In this document: in pieces, positions 1 to 9,003 of the stretch
Numbering within the stretch: the first letter of the stretch is position 1
Layout: each line of letters begins with the position of its first letter
Translations under genes and position numbers: made by a program
The notes under the pieces: model-generated
What the model was told of the DNA's origin: nothing
The model's database searches: none
What the model saw: the letters and a program-made list of their open reading frames with translations, nothing else
Assembly: GCA_003427395.1 (NCBI GenBank)
Contig: BFEA01000005.1
Coordinates: forward strand, 6,679,429 to 6,701,686
Reading direction: 5' to 3'
Source: Chara braunii
Taxonomy: Eukaryota > Streptophyta > Charophyceae > Charales > Characeae
DNA: 22,258 bases

Positions 1-674
1 TATGGGAGGTAGGAGGGGATATTTTGGGGTGGTTTTGTTTGCTTTTTTTCACTTTTTTTATTTTATTTTTTCCCTGTGGCGTGCCGACTACATGCCGGTG
101 TCAGTTGGAATACAAACGTTTACGAAAGAAGTTTTGCTCCTTCGACACGGAACCGTTTCTGTTCTGAATGAGATTATGCAAATTTGTAGGAACAGGAGAA
201 CTTGCCCGGTTGCGACAAACATTAGTTGTTGAAATACAGACCTGCGTTCGAAGAAGCTGAGTGGAATACTTCTGGTCCTGTTTGGATCTCTCTAGTAATA
301 GAGACCGTGCGCCGTTGCCTGACAATTTTGTATACATTGATTCCCAAACCTCCTCGCACACCTCTTCACAGTGTTCGCACGTGTTATTGTCAGGGGAAAA
401 GAGACAAACAAGGCATGCATGCTAAACTTTTAGTTTCCCCTTTCCTTCTAATTGGCACAATGAGGAGTCCAATCACTTAGGCTAGTCGTATGGACTCAGT
501 GTTGCATCATAGGGAACGTGCAGCAACTGTCAGGCCTGTGTCGTTTTCCCTGACATGGCCCAACGGGCTGTTCATAACCAATCTTTCCCAACTGCCTAAC
601 TACAGGGTGCCATCAACGTCCCGCAATTTGTCTGTATTCGTGCCAGTGGCACAACGTGTTTTCAAATCATACTC
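1..674. other. Unassigned region, no gene recognised
   Basis: The open frames here are short, have no recognisable motif and overlap on both strands. Base composition is ordinary apart from T-rich stretches near 38-72. I see no RNA gene, terminal repeat or coding domain. It may be old repeat sequence beyond the 3' end of the LINE. Confidence 0.5.
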
Positions 675-684
675 TGACAAAATC

Positions 685-772
<88 letters not shown>

Positions 773-784
773 ACAAAATCTCAG
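675..784 (-). mobile_element. Bare poly(T) insertion with 14-bp target-site duplication
   Basis: An uninterrupted run of 82 T (690-771) is flanked by exact direct repeats of TGACAAAATCTCAG at 675-688 and 771-784; the first T of the second copy is shared with the tract. One G (689) sits between the left copy and the tract. A homopolymer between target-site duplications is what target-primed reverse transcription leaves when only the poly(A) tail of an RNA is copied, in minus orientation. No element body is present. The alternative is slippage growth of a shorter tail. The true length may differ because homopolymers assemble poorly. Confidence 0.7.
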
Positions 785-1181
785 TTATTATCTATGTTAT
801 ATTTGTTAATACTAAATTGTCATTTGAAATGCTCTGTGTCCATTTGATTATACACTTATTTGAGCCCTGATCTGTTGGAGCACTTAGCTGACAGCTCAGA
901 CCGATCACACACCCCCTCTCTTGACATTGGGCAATCTGTCAATCTCCATTTTTTTTTTTTTTTTTTTTTTCTTTCATGTGAACTTGTTCCTTCTTGATTT
1001 CTATGGGGGTTTTATTCTCTAACCTTCATCCCTCTCAGCTTTTAGGTTGCCAGGCCCTCTTTTTTTTTTTTTTTTTATTTTTTTTTATGACCTTATAGGT
1101 ACTCTATATCCTATCTGCACTGCTGTTTCTGTTTCTACCTTTGGCCGTCTCTTAAACCGTAAACCCTAGACTTTTGGGGTC
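785..1181. other. Non-coding stretch with T tracts
   Basis: No coding signal. T tracts lie at 949-970 (22 T), 1060-1076 (17 T) and 1078-1086 (9 T). Each could be the poly(A) end of a minus-strand retroelement, and one of them, rather than 1182-1196, could be the true 3' end of the neighbouring LINE. I found no target-site repeat that would decide. Confidence 0.5.
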
Positions 1182-1296
1182 TTTTTTTTTTTTTTTCCTT
1201 AAACCTTTCTTCCATTTATACCAATTCCAGTTGAACCGTCTGTGACTGGACTTGATCTATTGACATCAGGTTGTCTGTCTCCTCCTGTTGGTCCCT

Positions 1297-2127
1297 CTAA
1301 TGGGTCCCTGCAATTTTCCAGACTAACCTTGGCGTGTTGCCCTCTATGTCTCCTATCTTCCCTTCTTCGAGTTTCTCTTTTTTAAACTTATCGACAAATT
1401 CTTGTTGCCTTGTAGGGTCTAATTTTATGAGCTTCGCCACTTTATTCCAATCTGCTTGGTATCCGTCCTGTAGTAGGTGAAGGAAGATCTGCCAAGCTTC
1501 TGGCTCTGATATAGCTTGAGAAGTTATAGTTTCCTTGCACATTCTCTTCCATATTATCCACAGAGTAAGAGGTCGGAGTCTCCGAAAGAATGTCCTTTGC
1601 CACGCCGAGGTTAAGTTTGGCTCCTGCGGACCAGTTAGCCGTGTGATGCTGTTACCTGGCAGGGTTGTTCCTGTTAGAGAAGCCCACAAGGCTTTTGTGT
1701 TCTTCCAAATGCCGGTCGCCTTTGAACAGGACAGCAGGCAATGTAGTAGGTCCTCTGGGACTCCCTCATGACAGATAGCACAGATGTCATCTGGTGGGTG
1801 TCTATCCCCTTGTGAACGCCGTCTGCTCAGCCACTTGTTGACTGGAAGTGCGTGGTAGCAGATGAGCGGCCATTGCATACTTCTGATGCGGGTGTTTCTG
1901 ATTGCCAACGGAACTTGCCATGAGATTTGAGTCCCGGTCTCTAATCCTCCCGGAACATGCTTCTGCCATCTTGTTAGAAGTGTGTCGCTTGTGTTTACTG
2001 ATCTCCTTCGAAGTTTGTATCCAACCCTGGTAGTGTAGTGTAGGATACTCGTTCTGCGTTCTACCGTTGTTTGAGCAGAACGGGTTTTCCATGCCCATTC
2101 TGCCGAGTCGAATTCAAGGTCTTGCAA
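1297..2127 (-). pseudogene. LINE ORF2 C-terminal segment with zf-RVT zinc-binding domain
   Basis: This open segment of 276 codons carries the C-terminal end of ORF2. The key block is the zf-RVT pattern, with CAIC, then HCLLSC, followed by KATGIW, at roughly residues 115-145. This motif closes many plant LINE ORF2 proteins and is thought to help bind the template RNA. A tryptophan-rich part (LWIIWKRM) and a lysine/glutamate-rich tail follow, ending at the ORF2 stop about 100 bp from the 3' T tract. It lies in a different frame from the preceding segment, which overlaps it at 2061-2127, so a frameshift near 2100 separates them. Confidence 0.7.
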
Positions 2128-2891
2128 CTCCTCCGTGGGGTTGAGATTCTATACTTGTCGTCCTCAATCACTATCACTTTCCTCGCTGGTGATATCCTGG
2201 CCGTTAATTTAGCTACGCTTGTCGTATCGACGACACTTATTGTCTGATTCGGATGCTGTATGTCATGGATTGACCACAACGCCCATTGTCTTGCCGGACC
2301 TGTGTACTTGACAAAAGATAGAGCCCCTGTCGGGATAGCTTCCCAACTTCCAGTCGCCCACTCTCCTGCTGTCCATTTGGAAGGGGCCTGTAGAAGCTGC
2401 AACCATTCAGGGGGAATGGATTGAAGGAGATCCGTGAGATTATCTAGCAGATTATGGCAACCCTTGAGCGTATCCCGCAACTCCTGGCATGTTTTCCATC
2501 GGTTGTGCTGACTGTTCCAAATGTGACCGACTTTCCAAACGCCCTTCTCCACCCACTTGATCCAGCATCCATCCTGGGTCGTTAGCGTCCAAGGCTTATC
2601 AGCTTGGTTTTTTACCCATTGGTTGTAAAAAAGCGGTTGCCGTAACACTTCCTCCTTATTTGTTGGATGTCGCGTCTTAGCTGGGAAGATCTCTCTCCAA
2701 GATTTGATGAGGTACATCCAACAATCCTCCTGCGAGACATGTTGCTGCTGGTGATGATGCTGGTGCTGTACTCCTCGGCGGGCGGACCCTGATTTAGACA
2801 TCAGCCAAAAGTATCCTCGCATATTATCTGGGGAAGGGGGGAAGAGGCCTTTGGGAGTTGTCTGATTCTGTAGAGTGCCAAAGGACTCCAC
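2061..2891 (-). pseudogene. LINE ORF2 connector segment after reverse transcriptase
   Basis: This 276-codon open segment lies between the RT thumb and the zf-RVT region of ORF2. It has the tryptophan-rich character of LINE connectors, for example KGVWKVGHIWN, HNRWKTCQELRD and the block IPPEWLQLL near its middle. Neighbouring segments on both sides are in other frames, so it begins and ends at frameshifts. There is no catalytic motif. The assignment rests on position in ORF2 and general resemblance to LINE linkers. Confidence 0.6.
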
Positions 2892-4069
2892 GGCAGTGTG
2901 TGGTTAGTGAGCAACTTTACTATCCATTTAGTCTGCAAGGCTTTGGTCTGTGCGACTGGGTCCATAATTCCCAGTCCTCCTTGGCCCTTTGGTTGTGTGA
3001 GATACCCCCAAGCCACCTTAGGAATGAAGCTCTGGGCAGAGGGATTACCAGTCCACAGATAAGCTGTAGAACGTGTTTTGAGAGCATTTGTCATTCTCGT
3101 GTCCGGCGTCTAGATGGTTACCGCATACCATAACATAGAGAAGATGAGGCATTTAGAACCAGTGCCCTTCCAAATACTGAGGTGTATATACTGATCCAAG
3201 TATTTAATTTGCGAATCATACACATTAACATTTTGGAGACATCGCTTGATCAGGTCCTGCACTTGTAAGATTGATGGCCAAAAAACTTGATGGAGTCTTA
3301 GGATCTTGCCATATGAACCCTTCGGGCGTGATGTCTTGAGATGGTTGCTCCATTTCCGATAGCCACCAGCCTGTAGTTTTCTGCCAATTGACATTCATCT
3401 CGGCTGCCAGCTGGAAGGCTTGCATAGTACGTGTGAGAGCTTGAAATGAAGCGCCGAAGGCTCTAATCAAGACGATAAGATCGTCAACAAAAAGGAGAGT
3501 GGTAGGTAAGCATACTTGATGATAGGGATTAGTTGGTTGTGCAACTAGCCTCTCTATTGCTGGGTCCTTTCTCAAAAAGGACGTTATCGCACAGGACGGC
3601 TCATTTTATATGGTGGAGAAAGGAAGCCGTTAAGTTGTACTTGCCCGTATGCATCATTGTACAACACCCTCACCCATTTTCGAAAATTTGGTCCAACACC
3701 CATCTTCTCCATACATTGTTGCTGGAAGTTCCAGTTGACCTGATCATACGTCTTCTCAAAGTCAAAGAAGAGTATGGCTGCGTTAAGTTTCTTGTCTGTG
3801 ATGTACTGCGCCGACTCTCCCAGGGATAAATCCTGTCTGGTCAATGTAGAAGCAACTCAGTGTAATATTCGTAAGTCTGTTGGCTAGTAGTTTCACCAAT
3901 ATCTTGTACGCTACCGTAAGTAGTGTTATTGGGCGGTATTTCCTAATATCTGTGGGGTCTCCTTTTTTTGTATAATAGTGTAACAACCCCTGTACTTATG
4001 AACTTGCCTAGTCCTTCTTCTTGGTAGGCTAAGTTAAAAAAAATCATATATTATGTCTGAAAAATTGGT
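2801..4069 (-). pseudogene. LINE ORF2 reverse transcriptase domain, frameshifted
   Basis: RT blocks occur in the right order on the minus strand but in several frames. KKGDPTDIRKYRPITLL and LANRL lie at 3986-3783, with QTGFIPGR. FFDFEKTYDQVNW (motif A, catalytic Asp) lies at 3844-3584. LLFVDDLIV (motif C, here FVDD instead of the usual FADD) lies at 3575-3225. The post-RT block with KVAWGYLTQPKGQGGLGIMD lies at 3094-2801, after the linking segment 3394-3110. The expected block between motifs A and C (usually RQGCPLSPLLF) is scrambled around 3575-3590, which points to a deletion or frameshift. The enzyme would copy LINE RNA into DNA at the nicked target. This copy cannot encode it. Confidence 0.8.
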
Positions 4070-4759
4070 CAGAAAGTCTGCCAAAATTCCTTCGATAGTC
4101 CATCTCTTCCCGGGGTTTTGTTTGGTTGCATGGAGAGCAGCGTCGACTTGACCTCCTCTGATGTGATTGGTTTGTCCAGCTTTGCTGCCTGTTCATGCGA
4201 CAGAGTTTTATCCAGATGCCTCAAAAATTTTTGTTTTGCTTCTTGTACTTGAGTTGGAGGGTGGTGGTCCTCCTTAGAGGTGTAGAATTCCTTGTAGAAG
4301 TCCGCCGTTGTGGTCAACATTTCGTGAGGCTCCGACGTAGTAGTATCTCCCTTCTTCAGTTGATCGATGAGCTTATTGCGCGCATTTATTTTGATCTTTT
4401 GAAAAAAGTACTTAGTCATCCTTTCTCCTTGCTCGAGTTCCTTGACTCTGACTCGTAGACATATTCCAGCGTCTTTCCAGGCCTTCCACTTCGATAGTTG
4501 GCGTTTCGTTGCAAAGAGTGCTTCTTCAAGATGTGTCTGTTCCGGTTGGGATATCAGATTCCTCTCCGCTATATGCACGACTGCTTCCAACTCCTTCTCC
4601 TTTGCCTTTCTCTGTGCCGCGATTATCCTTGAAGCTTTTGCTGAAGCGTTGGACAGGCTTCCCACCGGTTGTGGGAATGTGTTGATCCTTGTTCCATAGG
4701 CCGAGCAAGATTCAAAGATGTGGTCCTTCATTTCTTTGGTTTCTAAGAGGGAGTTATTT
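4069..4759 (-). pseudogene. LINE ORF2 linker between endonuclease and RT
   Basis: About 225 codons remain open. The segment starts just beside the 503-bp insertion (NNSLLETKEM) and ends at the N-terminal edge of RT. The helical, charged sequence includes LRVRVKELEQGERMTKYFFQKIK, followed by TSEEVKSTLLSMQPNKTPGRDGLSKEFWQTF. The last part is the conserved entry to LINE reverse transcriptase (NKTPGRDGL, comparable to NKAPGPDGF in other LINEs). It lies in the same frame as the endonuclease segment 5613-5271, because the insertion plus its 4-bp duplication is 507 bp, a multiple of three. Confidence 0.75.
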
Positions 4760-4763
4760 ACTT

Positions 4764-5266
4764 AGAAATAAAGGAGAGAGGACGATCAATGCACGCGGGG
4801 GTGACCTGCAGACGAAGACCATCTGGTGCGTTGGTCACCTGAGTACGACACTTGCGAGATGCAATTGTTGATGTCAATCACACTCAAATCCTTAGTCGCA
4901 TGCTGGGCCAGTGAGGAAGACTTTGCAATTGGATGTTCACCAGTTCCCGCGGGGTGACCTGCAGACGAAGACCATTTGTTGCATTGGTCACCTGAGTATG
5001 ACACTTGCGAGATGCAATTGTTGATGTCAACCATACTCAAACGCCTGGTCACATGCTGGGCCAGTGAGGAAGACTTTGCAATTGGATATTCACCAGTTCA
5101 ATAATGAATAGTATCTAGCATCTTTAGTCATCTGTGAAGTCATTTGTCACTCGTGTGACTTACGAGCGTTTAACAAACACTTCTTCGTCAACGAGTATTC
5201 TTGTGATCGTCTTGCCTCGTCATGGCATGCTGTACGTTCTAGGGGAAAAAAAAAAAAAAAAAAAAA
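4764..5266 (+). mobile_element. 503-bp poly(A)-tailed insertion in LINE ORF2
   Basis: The insertion ends in 22 A (5246-5267, the last A being shared with the repeat) and is flanked by ACTT at 4760-4763 and 5267-5270. Taking it out puts the two halves of the LINE frame (ending GSGFFKV and beginning NNSLLETKEM on the minus strand) back in register, which fixes both ends closely. It holds two 153-bp tandem units and no coding domain. I saw no clear A-box/B-box pair, so it is best called a SINE-like or processed non-coding element. The 4-bp duplication is short for a LINE-mobilised insertion. Confidence 0.7.
4801..5106 (+). repeat. Two tandem units of 153 bp
   Basis: Unit 1 (4801-4953) and unit 2 (4954-about 5106) both start GTGACCTGCAGACGAAGACC and carry matching landmarks, for example CACCAGTTC at 4938-4946 and 5091-5099. 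They differ at a modest number of scattered sites. The unit contains an internal GTGACC/GGTCAC inverted pair. 153 is 51 codons, which explains a repeated peptide in a spurious minus-strand open frame. Confidence 0.85.
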
Positions 5267-5270
5267 ACTT

Positions 5271-6140
5271 TAAAGAAGCCCGAGCCTCTTTTTGGGCCTG
5301 CGTCTATAAGTAAATTTAGGTATATGAATTTGTGATCTAAGCCTGCAGCATATGGCAGTTGACTAATGCCTGTTGCTTGGATTGCTCCGTGTAGTTGTTC
5401 TGAGATAAGAAAAAAATCTATTGTGGATGCCGAGATGTGCTGGCTACGATTACGTTTGAGATAAGTGAAAGCTCTGGTTGAGGGTTGCCTCATACGATAT
5501 GGGTCAATTAGTTGGTGCTCCGTCATGAGGTTGTGTATGGCTGCTGCTTCGTCCCAACCTGTCCCCTCCATTGCTGATGCTCCACCTGACATTCTATTTA
5601 GACCCTGATCCAATGTCGCATTCTAATCACCTCCCATAATCAGGTGAGACGGAGTGGTACAATGTGGGGAAATAGATCTTATGATCTCAACTCTCTGTTG
5701 TTGAGAGTTGGGACAATACAAAGAAAGAAGACGAAAGCGCTCTTGTTTGTAGTCAAAATCTACTTTGACCCATTTACCCTCTCTGTTATCTCTAAGAACC
5801 GAAACTATCTGCATCGTCTGGGATGCCCTCGATCTAGAATGAATAATCACTGCAGTACCTGATGAACCTGACCTTGGGGACAAGGCCCAATAAGCTTGCT
5901 TAATCCATCTTAGTCTTCTAAGACTACTTGATGGTCTTGGCTACTTGTCAGATGAGTCTCTTGTAGGCACAAGACATCTGGCGGGTTAGTACCATACAAG
6001 TTCAATGCTTGGGTGAAATTGTTCCACTTTCGCTCATTGGTGAGAATAGACGCCATGCCATTGACATTCCATGATACAATCCGCAGGTCCGGCGGTGGAT
6101 TAAGCGTTCTGGGTGCCGAAGTCCCATCCAAGACATCCAT
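5271..6140 (-). pseudogene. LINE ORF2 N-terminal apurinic-type endonuclease domain
   Basis: ORF2 most plausibly starts at the ATG at 6140-6138, 46 bp after the ORF1 stop. Exonuclease-endonuclease-phosphatase motifs follow: LRIVSWNVNGM (metal/substrate Asn), LCLQETHL (catalytic Glu), GTAVIIHSRS, LLSLYCPNSQQQR, MGGD followed by N and LD (catalytic Asp/Asn), and IDFFLISEQL. A late LDHKF occupies the place of the SDH motif, with Ser replaced by Leu. A frameshift near 5920 separates 6140-5910 from the rest. A TAG at 5625-5623 falls right after GGD, where a Tyr or Phe is usual. The domain nicks target DNA to prime reverse transcription. This copy is inactive. Confidence 0.8.
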
Positions 6141-8338
6141 GGTTAGTCAATGACTTGGATGTCTAGCTCCTTCCATTGTGTTGTTTCATTTGTGGACGAA
6201 GGCAACTTCCTTCTTTTGAGCCAGAGCGTTTATTTTTGTGTGCCAGCTGCCACCATTTGCCATGAACAGTCTGTAGTTGGACACCAGCGCAGCCGTGAAG
6301 GCCGCTCTCTCTGCTGCTGCTCCCTGGCCTAAGAGCCCGTAGGGGCTAGATTCGACTACCTACCAGGGAACCCACTCCAAGTCGTTTAATAGGACAAGTT
6401 TCTCGTTTATCCGGACCATGACTGGACGCAGATCTACCCTGTGTTGCTGTCCTGCTGGGTCCTTCCATTCTTTCACATTATCCTGCTGTCTTCCTAGTGT
6501 GAACATTGGAGTGAGAGCATCTTGAAATCGGGGTTAGAGCGTGCCGTCCTGGATCGCCTGGCTGGCAATTGTAATGAGAACCCCCGTCTTGTGTACTGCA
6601 ATTTCCCAGTCGTGGTGGGCAATGTTCCACCTACAAGGAATGAGGTTTCGCAGACGTTCATTTTTCCTTGCGCCCACCCATGCTGCTGCTTCAATTGCGG
6701 TCATTTAGCCATCCGCTATGTTCTGCACATACTGATGCTTGTCTGTTAATTCCTTGTTTTTCATTGTGAGTAAGGCTACCCGAGCCTCAATTATGCGCTT
6801 CTTTCTTCTCAAGTCCGTCGACGTTCCCTCTTTTGTCAGCGGTGCAGTGTTCTGTTTGAGGCTGTCCTCCTTTTTTGTCTTCTCCTGCATCCTTTTCTCT
6901 TTTTTTGCCTTGGCGGAATGCTTGTCTCTGTCCACGTACGGCGTTGGCCACTGAAACTGTTTATCATATGCAGGATTGTCCAAATAAAGCATGTCCCCTT
7001 CCACTCTCGTTTTCATACCGTACTGTTGCGCCAGAAATTCAGCCATCTCCTCCTTTTGCAAAACCTCGAATCTGTTACCATTCTAGGACCCTGTTTTTTG
7101 TTGGGATGCACCCGCCCCCGCCTGTTGCACCTTGCAGTTATACCGTTGGTGAGCCATGTGCAACTTGAATTCTAGGTCCCTTACACGCTCTAAGTCCTTG
7201 ATCGCTTGTTGAAGCCAATCCTGCTTTTCCTGGCTGTCCTCCCTTTTGTCCTCGTCCACTTCCGTATGTTTTCAGTCTTCGTCCGTAGTGTCATTGGTTG
7301 GGTCCTTTTCTTCGTTCTTCTTCCTTTTCCTGCCCTCGCTATCATGGATTCCTTTGTTTTCAATGTCCATGGTCCTGTCTATAACGCTGTCTGATGTAGT
7401 TGTTTGTTTGTCTGAAACCGAGCGAGCGCGTCTGCGTTTGGTCTTGCCCGAGTGCGAAGGCGAGTAAAAGGCTTTTTCGGCTAGCTCTCCAATTTTTGCT
7501 AGTTCTTCCATCGTCTGCAGTTTCTGCTTGTCTTCCTCCACTCCTTCCTTTTGCATCATTGGTAAGGTGACGTGACCCACCCCTTCCTAATCCATCTTTC
7601 TGCCTCCTGTCTACATCCACCTGCTGTCGAAGGGAGGATAGATGTCCGGTTTCTCCGTGGGCTCTCTAATCAATGTCCAAACCCACCGTGGTGTTTTGAG
7701 GTTGTCATCAAAGATCCAACCTCGATATTCCGGGTGGTTAATGTACCAAACTCCGGGCTTGGATTCACATTCCACTAGCTGTGTATAGTTGGCTTCCTGT
7801 TTTCTTCCCGCTGCTCGATTAGCTGGGCAATTTGGGTCATTCCCCAAATGCCCACGTTCTCTGCATCGGAAACATGCGGGGTTAGTTTTCGTGGAAACAA
7901 AAAGTGTAGCCCGCTGACCATTTTTCCTGAACAGCCACACTTCCGGGAAACCGGTGATTCCCCTGAAGGAACGTTGAGACAAGCCATTCTGGAATCATGA
8001 TTGGGGGCGAGGAAGTCAGGGCTTGCTTCCAACCATGCGACAACTGAGTTGTTCGGATACTCCATCTCCAACCGCTTAAACCACCAGTACCCTGCCAAGC
8101 CAAACTTTTGTCACCTCCTGAATTCATAGAGGGCGTGGGCAGGCCTGGTAGAGGCTCGGTACAGCCTCGACGCATGCGTGGTGGCCGCTCGTTTTGAAAA
8201 CGGAAACGGGCGACCAGAGAATAAAAAAAAAAACAAAGAAAAAAAAGAAAAGTGAGAAAACGGAAGAATATTTCTCCCTTTGAAAACGGCGCGAGCGGGG
8301 GCTGTTCCTCTTGATGCGGCGCAAGTTCTGGAAACAAA

Positions 8339-8460
8339 GGGCCTCGCTGCACTACTCTCGACATGCAGAAAAGACAAAAATCATGGCGGTGCATCTTTCC
8401 ACATTCTAGCGGAAGATTCACTCTCGTTTTGCACATTTCGAGAGTAGTGCAGCGGGGCCC
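8339..8460 (-). mobile_element. 122-bp terminal-inverted-repeat (MITE-like) element, copy A
   Basis: It starts GGGCCTCGCTGCACTACTC and ends with the inverted match (GAGTAGTGCAGCGGGGCCC), giving terminal repeats of about 23-27 bp with few mismatches. It is the same length as copy B and inverted relative to it. AAA on both sides may be a 3-bp target-site duplication. Short size, GGGCC termini and a 3-bp duplication are compatible with a Tourist/PIF-Harbinger-like MITE, but there is no transposase to confirm this. Confidence 0.65.
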
Positions 8461-8507
8461 AAAGACGCTCACGCAGTGTACAAGGGAAAAAAAAAAGGAC
8501 AGATACA

Positions 8508-8629
8508 GGGCCTCGCTGCACTACTCTCGAAATGTGCAAAATGAGAGTGAATCTTCCGCTAGATCATGAAAAGGTACACCCCCATGATTTTTGCCTTTTG
8601 TGCATGTCGAGAGCAGTGCAGCGAGGCCC
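8508..8629 (+). mobile_element. 122-bp terminal-inverted-repeat element, copy B
   Basis: Same length and termini as copy A in the opposite orientation, starting GGGCCTCGCTGCACTACTC at 8508. The interior reads GTGAATCTTCCGCTAGA, then a segment resembling GGAAAGATACACTGCCATG, then ATGATTTTTG. Flanks ACA and ACG do not make a clean duplication. One frame is open through all copies and yields a shared peptide (HDFCLLCMSR), probably a by-product of repeat similarity. Confidence 0.65.
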
Positions 8630-8655
8630 ACGCCTCATCCTACGTGATCAGATTC

Positions 8656-8794
8656 GCTTGCGCTCCACTTCTCGCCACATGTACAAAACGAGAGTGAATC
8701 TTCCGCTAGAACACGGAAAGATACACTGCCATGATTTTTGTCTTTTGTGCATGTCCAGAAAGTTTCGTGGCCCTTTTTTTTTTTTTTTTTTTTT
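8656..8794 (+). repeat. Diverged third copy of the foldback element, followed by 21 T
   Basis: 8656-8773 aligns with copies A and B (interior ACGAGAGTGAATCTTCCGC is near identical), but its terminal repeats have decayed. It ends in GTGGCCC and then 21 T. A T run here could be a Pol III-type terminator of a small RNA unit or the poly(A) tail of a minus-strand insertion. The sequence alone does not decide. Confidence 0.6.
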
Positions 8795-8826
8795 ACTAAA
8801 TTGAGAAATTGTCCAAAAGAAGGAAA

Positions 8827-8866
8827 AAAATAAAAGAAAGATCGACTGCCACGATTTGTCTTTTGC
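8827..8866 (+). repeat. Partial copy of the foldback interior
   Basis: GAAAGATCGACTGCCACGAT followed by TTGTCTTTTGCGG matches the GAAAGATACACTGCCATGAT interior of the 122-bp elements with a few substitutions. Terminal repeats are absent. It shows that the family is older and more fragmented than the two neat copies suggest. Confidence 0.5.
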
Positions 8867-8951
8867 GGTAGCTGCGGACATCCTACGAGATTTGCAATGG
8901 CCCACTCTGAACACTTTTCCAGACTACCGAAATGGGAATGAACTTTACGCT

Positions 8952-9003
8952 GGAACATGGAAGGATACAGAGAAGATCAGCATGGCCCTGCTGAAGAATG
9001 ATG
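8952..9003 (+). pseudogene. U6 snRNA-like fragment
   Basis: From 8964, GATACAGAGAAGATCAGCAT followed by GGCCCTGCTGAAGAATGA matches the most conserved core of U6 snRNA, recalled from memory of plant U6: the ACAGAGA box at 8966-8972, then AGC and CATGGCCC. I count about 34 of 40 positions alike, with one deleted C. GGAAC at 8952-8956 matches the bases before GATACAG in U6, with 7 extra bases between. The 3' stem-loop end of U6 is missing and upstream similarity (GGACATCC at 8876-8883) is separated by about 70 bp, so it is a degraded or chimeric copy, not a working gene. Confidence 0.6.

Noticed and set aside
490-870. Open frame with a long run of Phe
   Set aside because: The frame is only open because the 82-T tract encodes Phe. 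The surrounding residues show no domain and the tract is an insertion.
4786-5052. Minus-strand open frame with a repeated 51-residue peptide
   Set aside because: It is explained by the 153-bp tandem DNA repeat inside a non-coding insertion. There is no family match and the flanks are LINE sequence.
4801-5106. CRISPR-like or direct-repeat array
   Set aside because: There are only two long, contiguous units without spacers, in a eukaryotic retroelement context.
8952-9003. Functional U6 snRNA gene
   Set aside because: The 5' stem and 3' end are missing or displaced, there are substitutions and extra bases, and no upstream element or clean terminator is seen. Kept only as a U6-like fragment.
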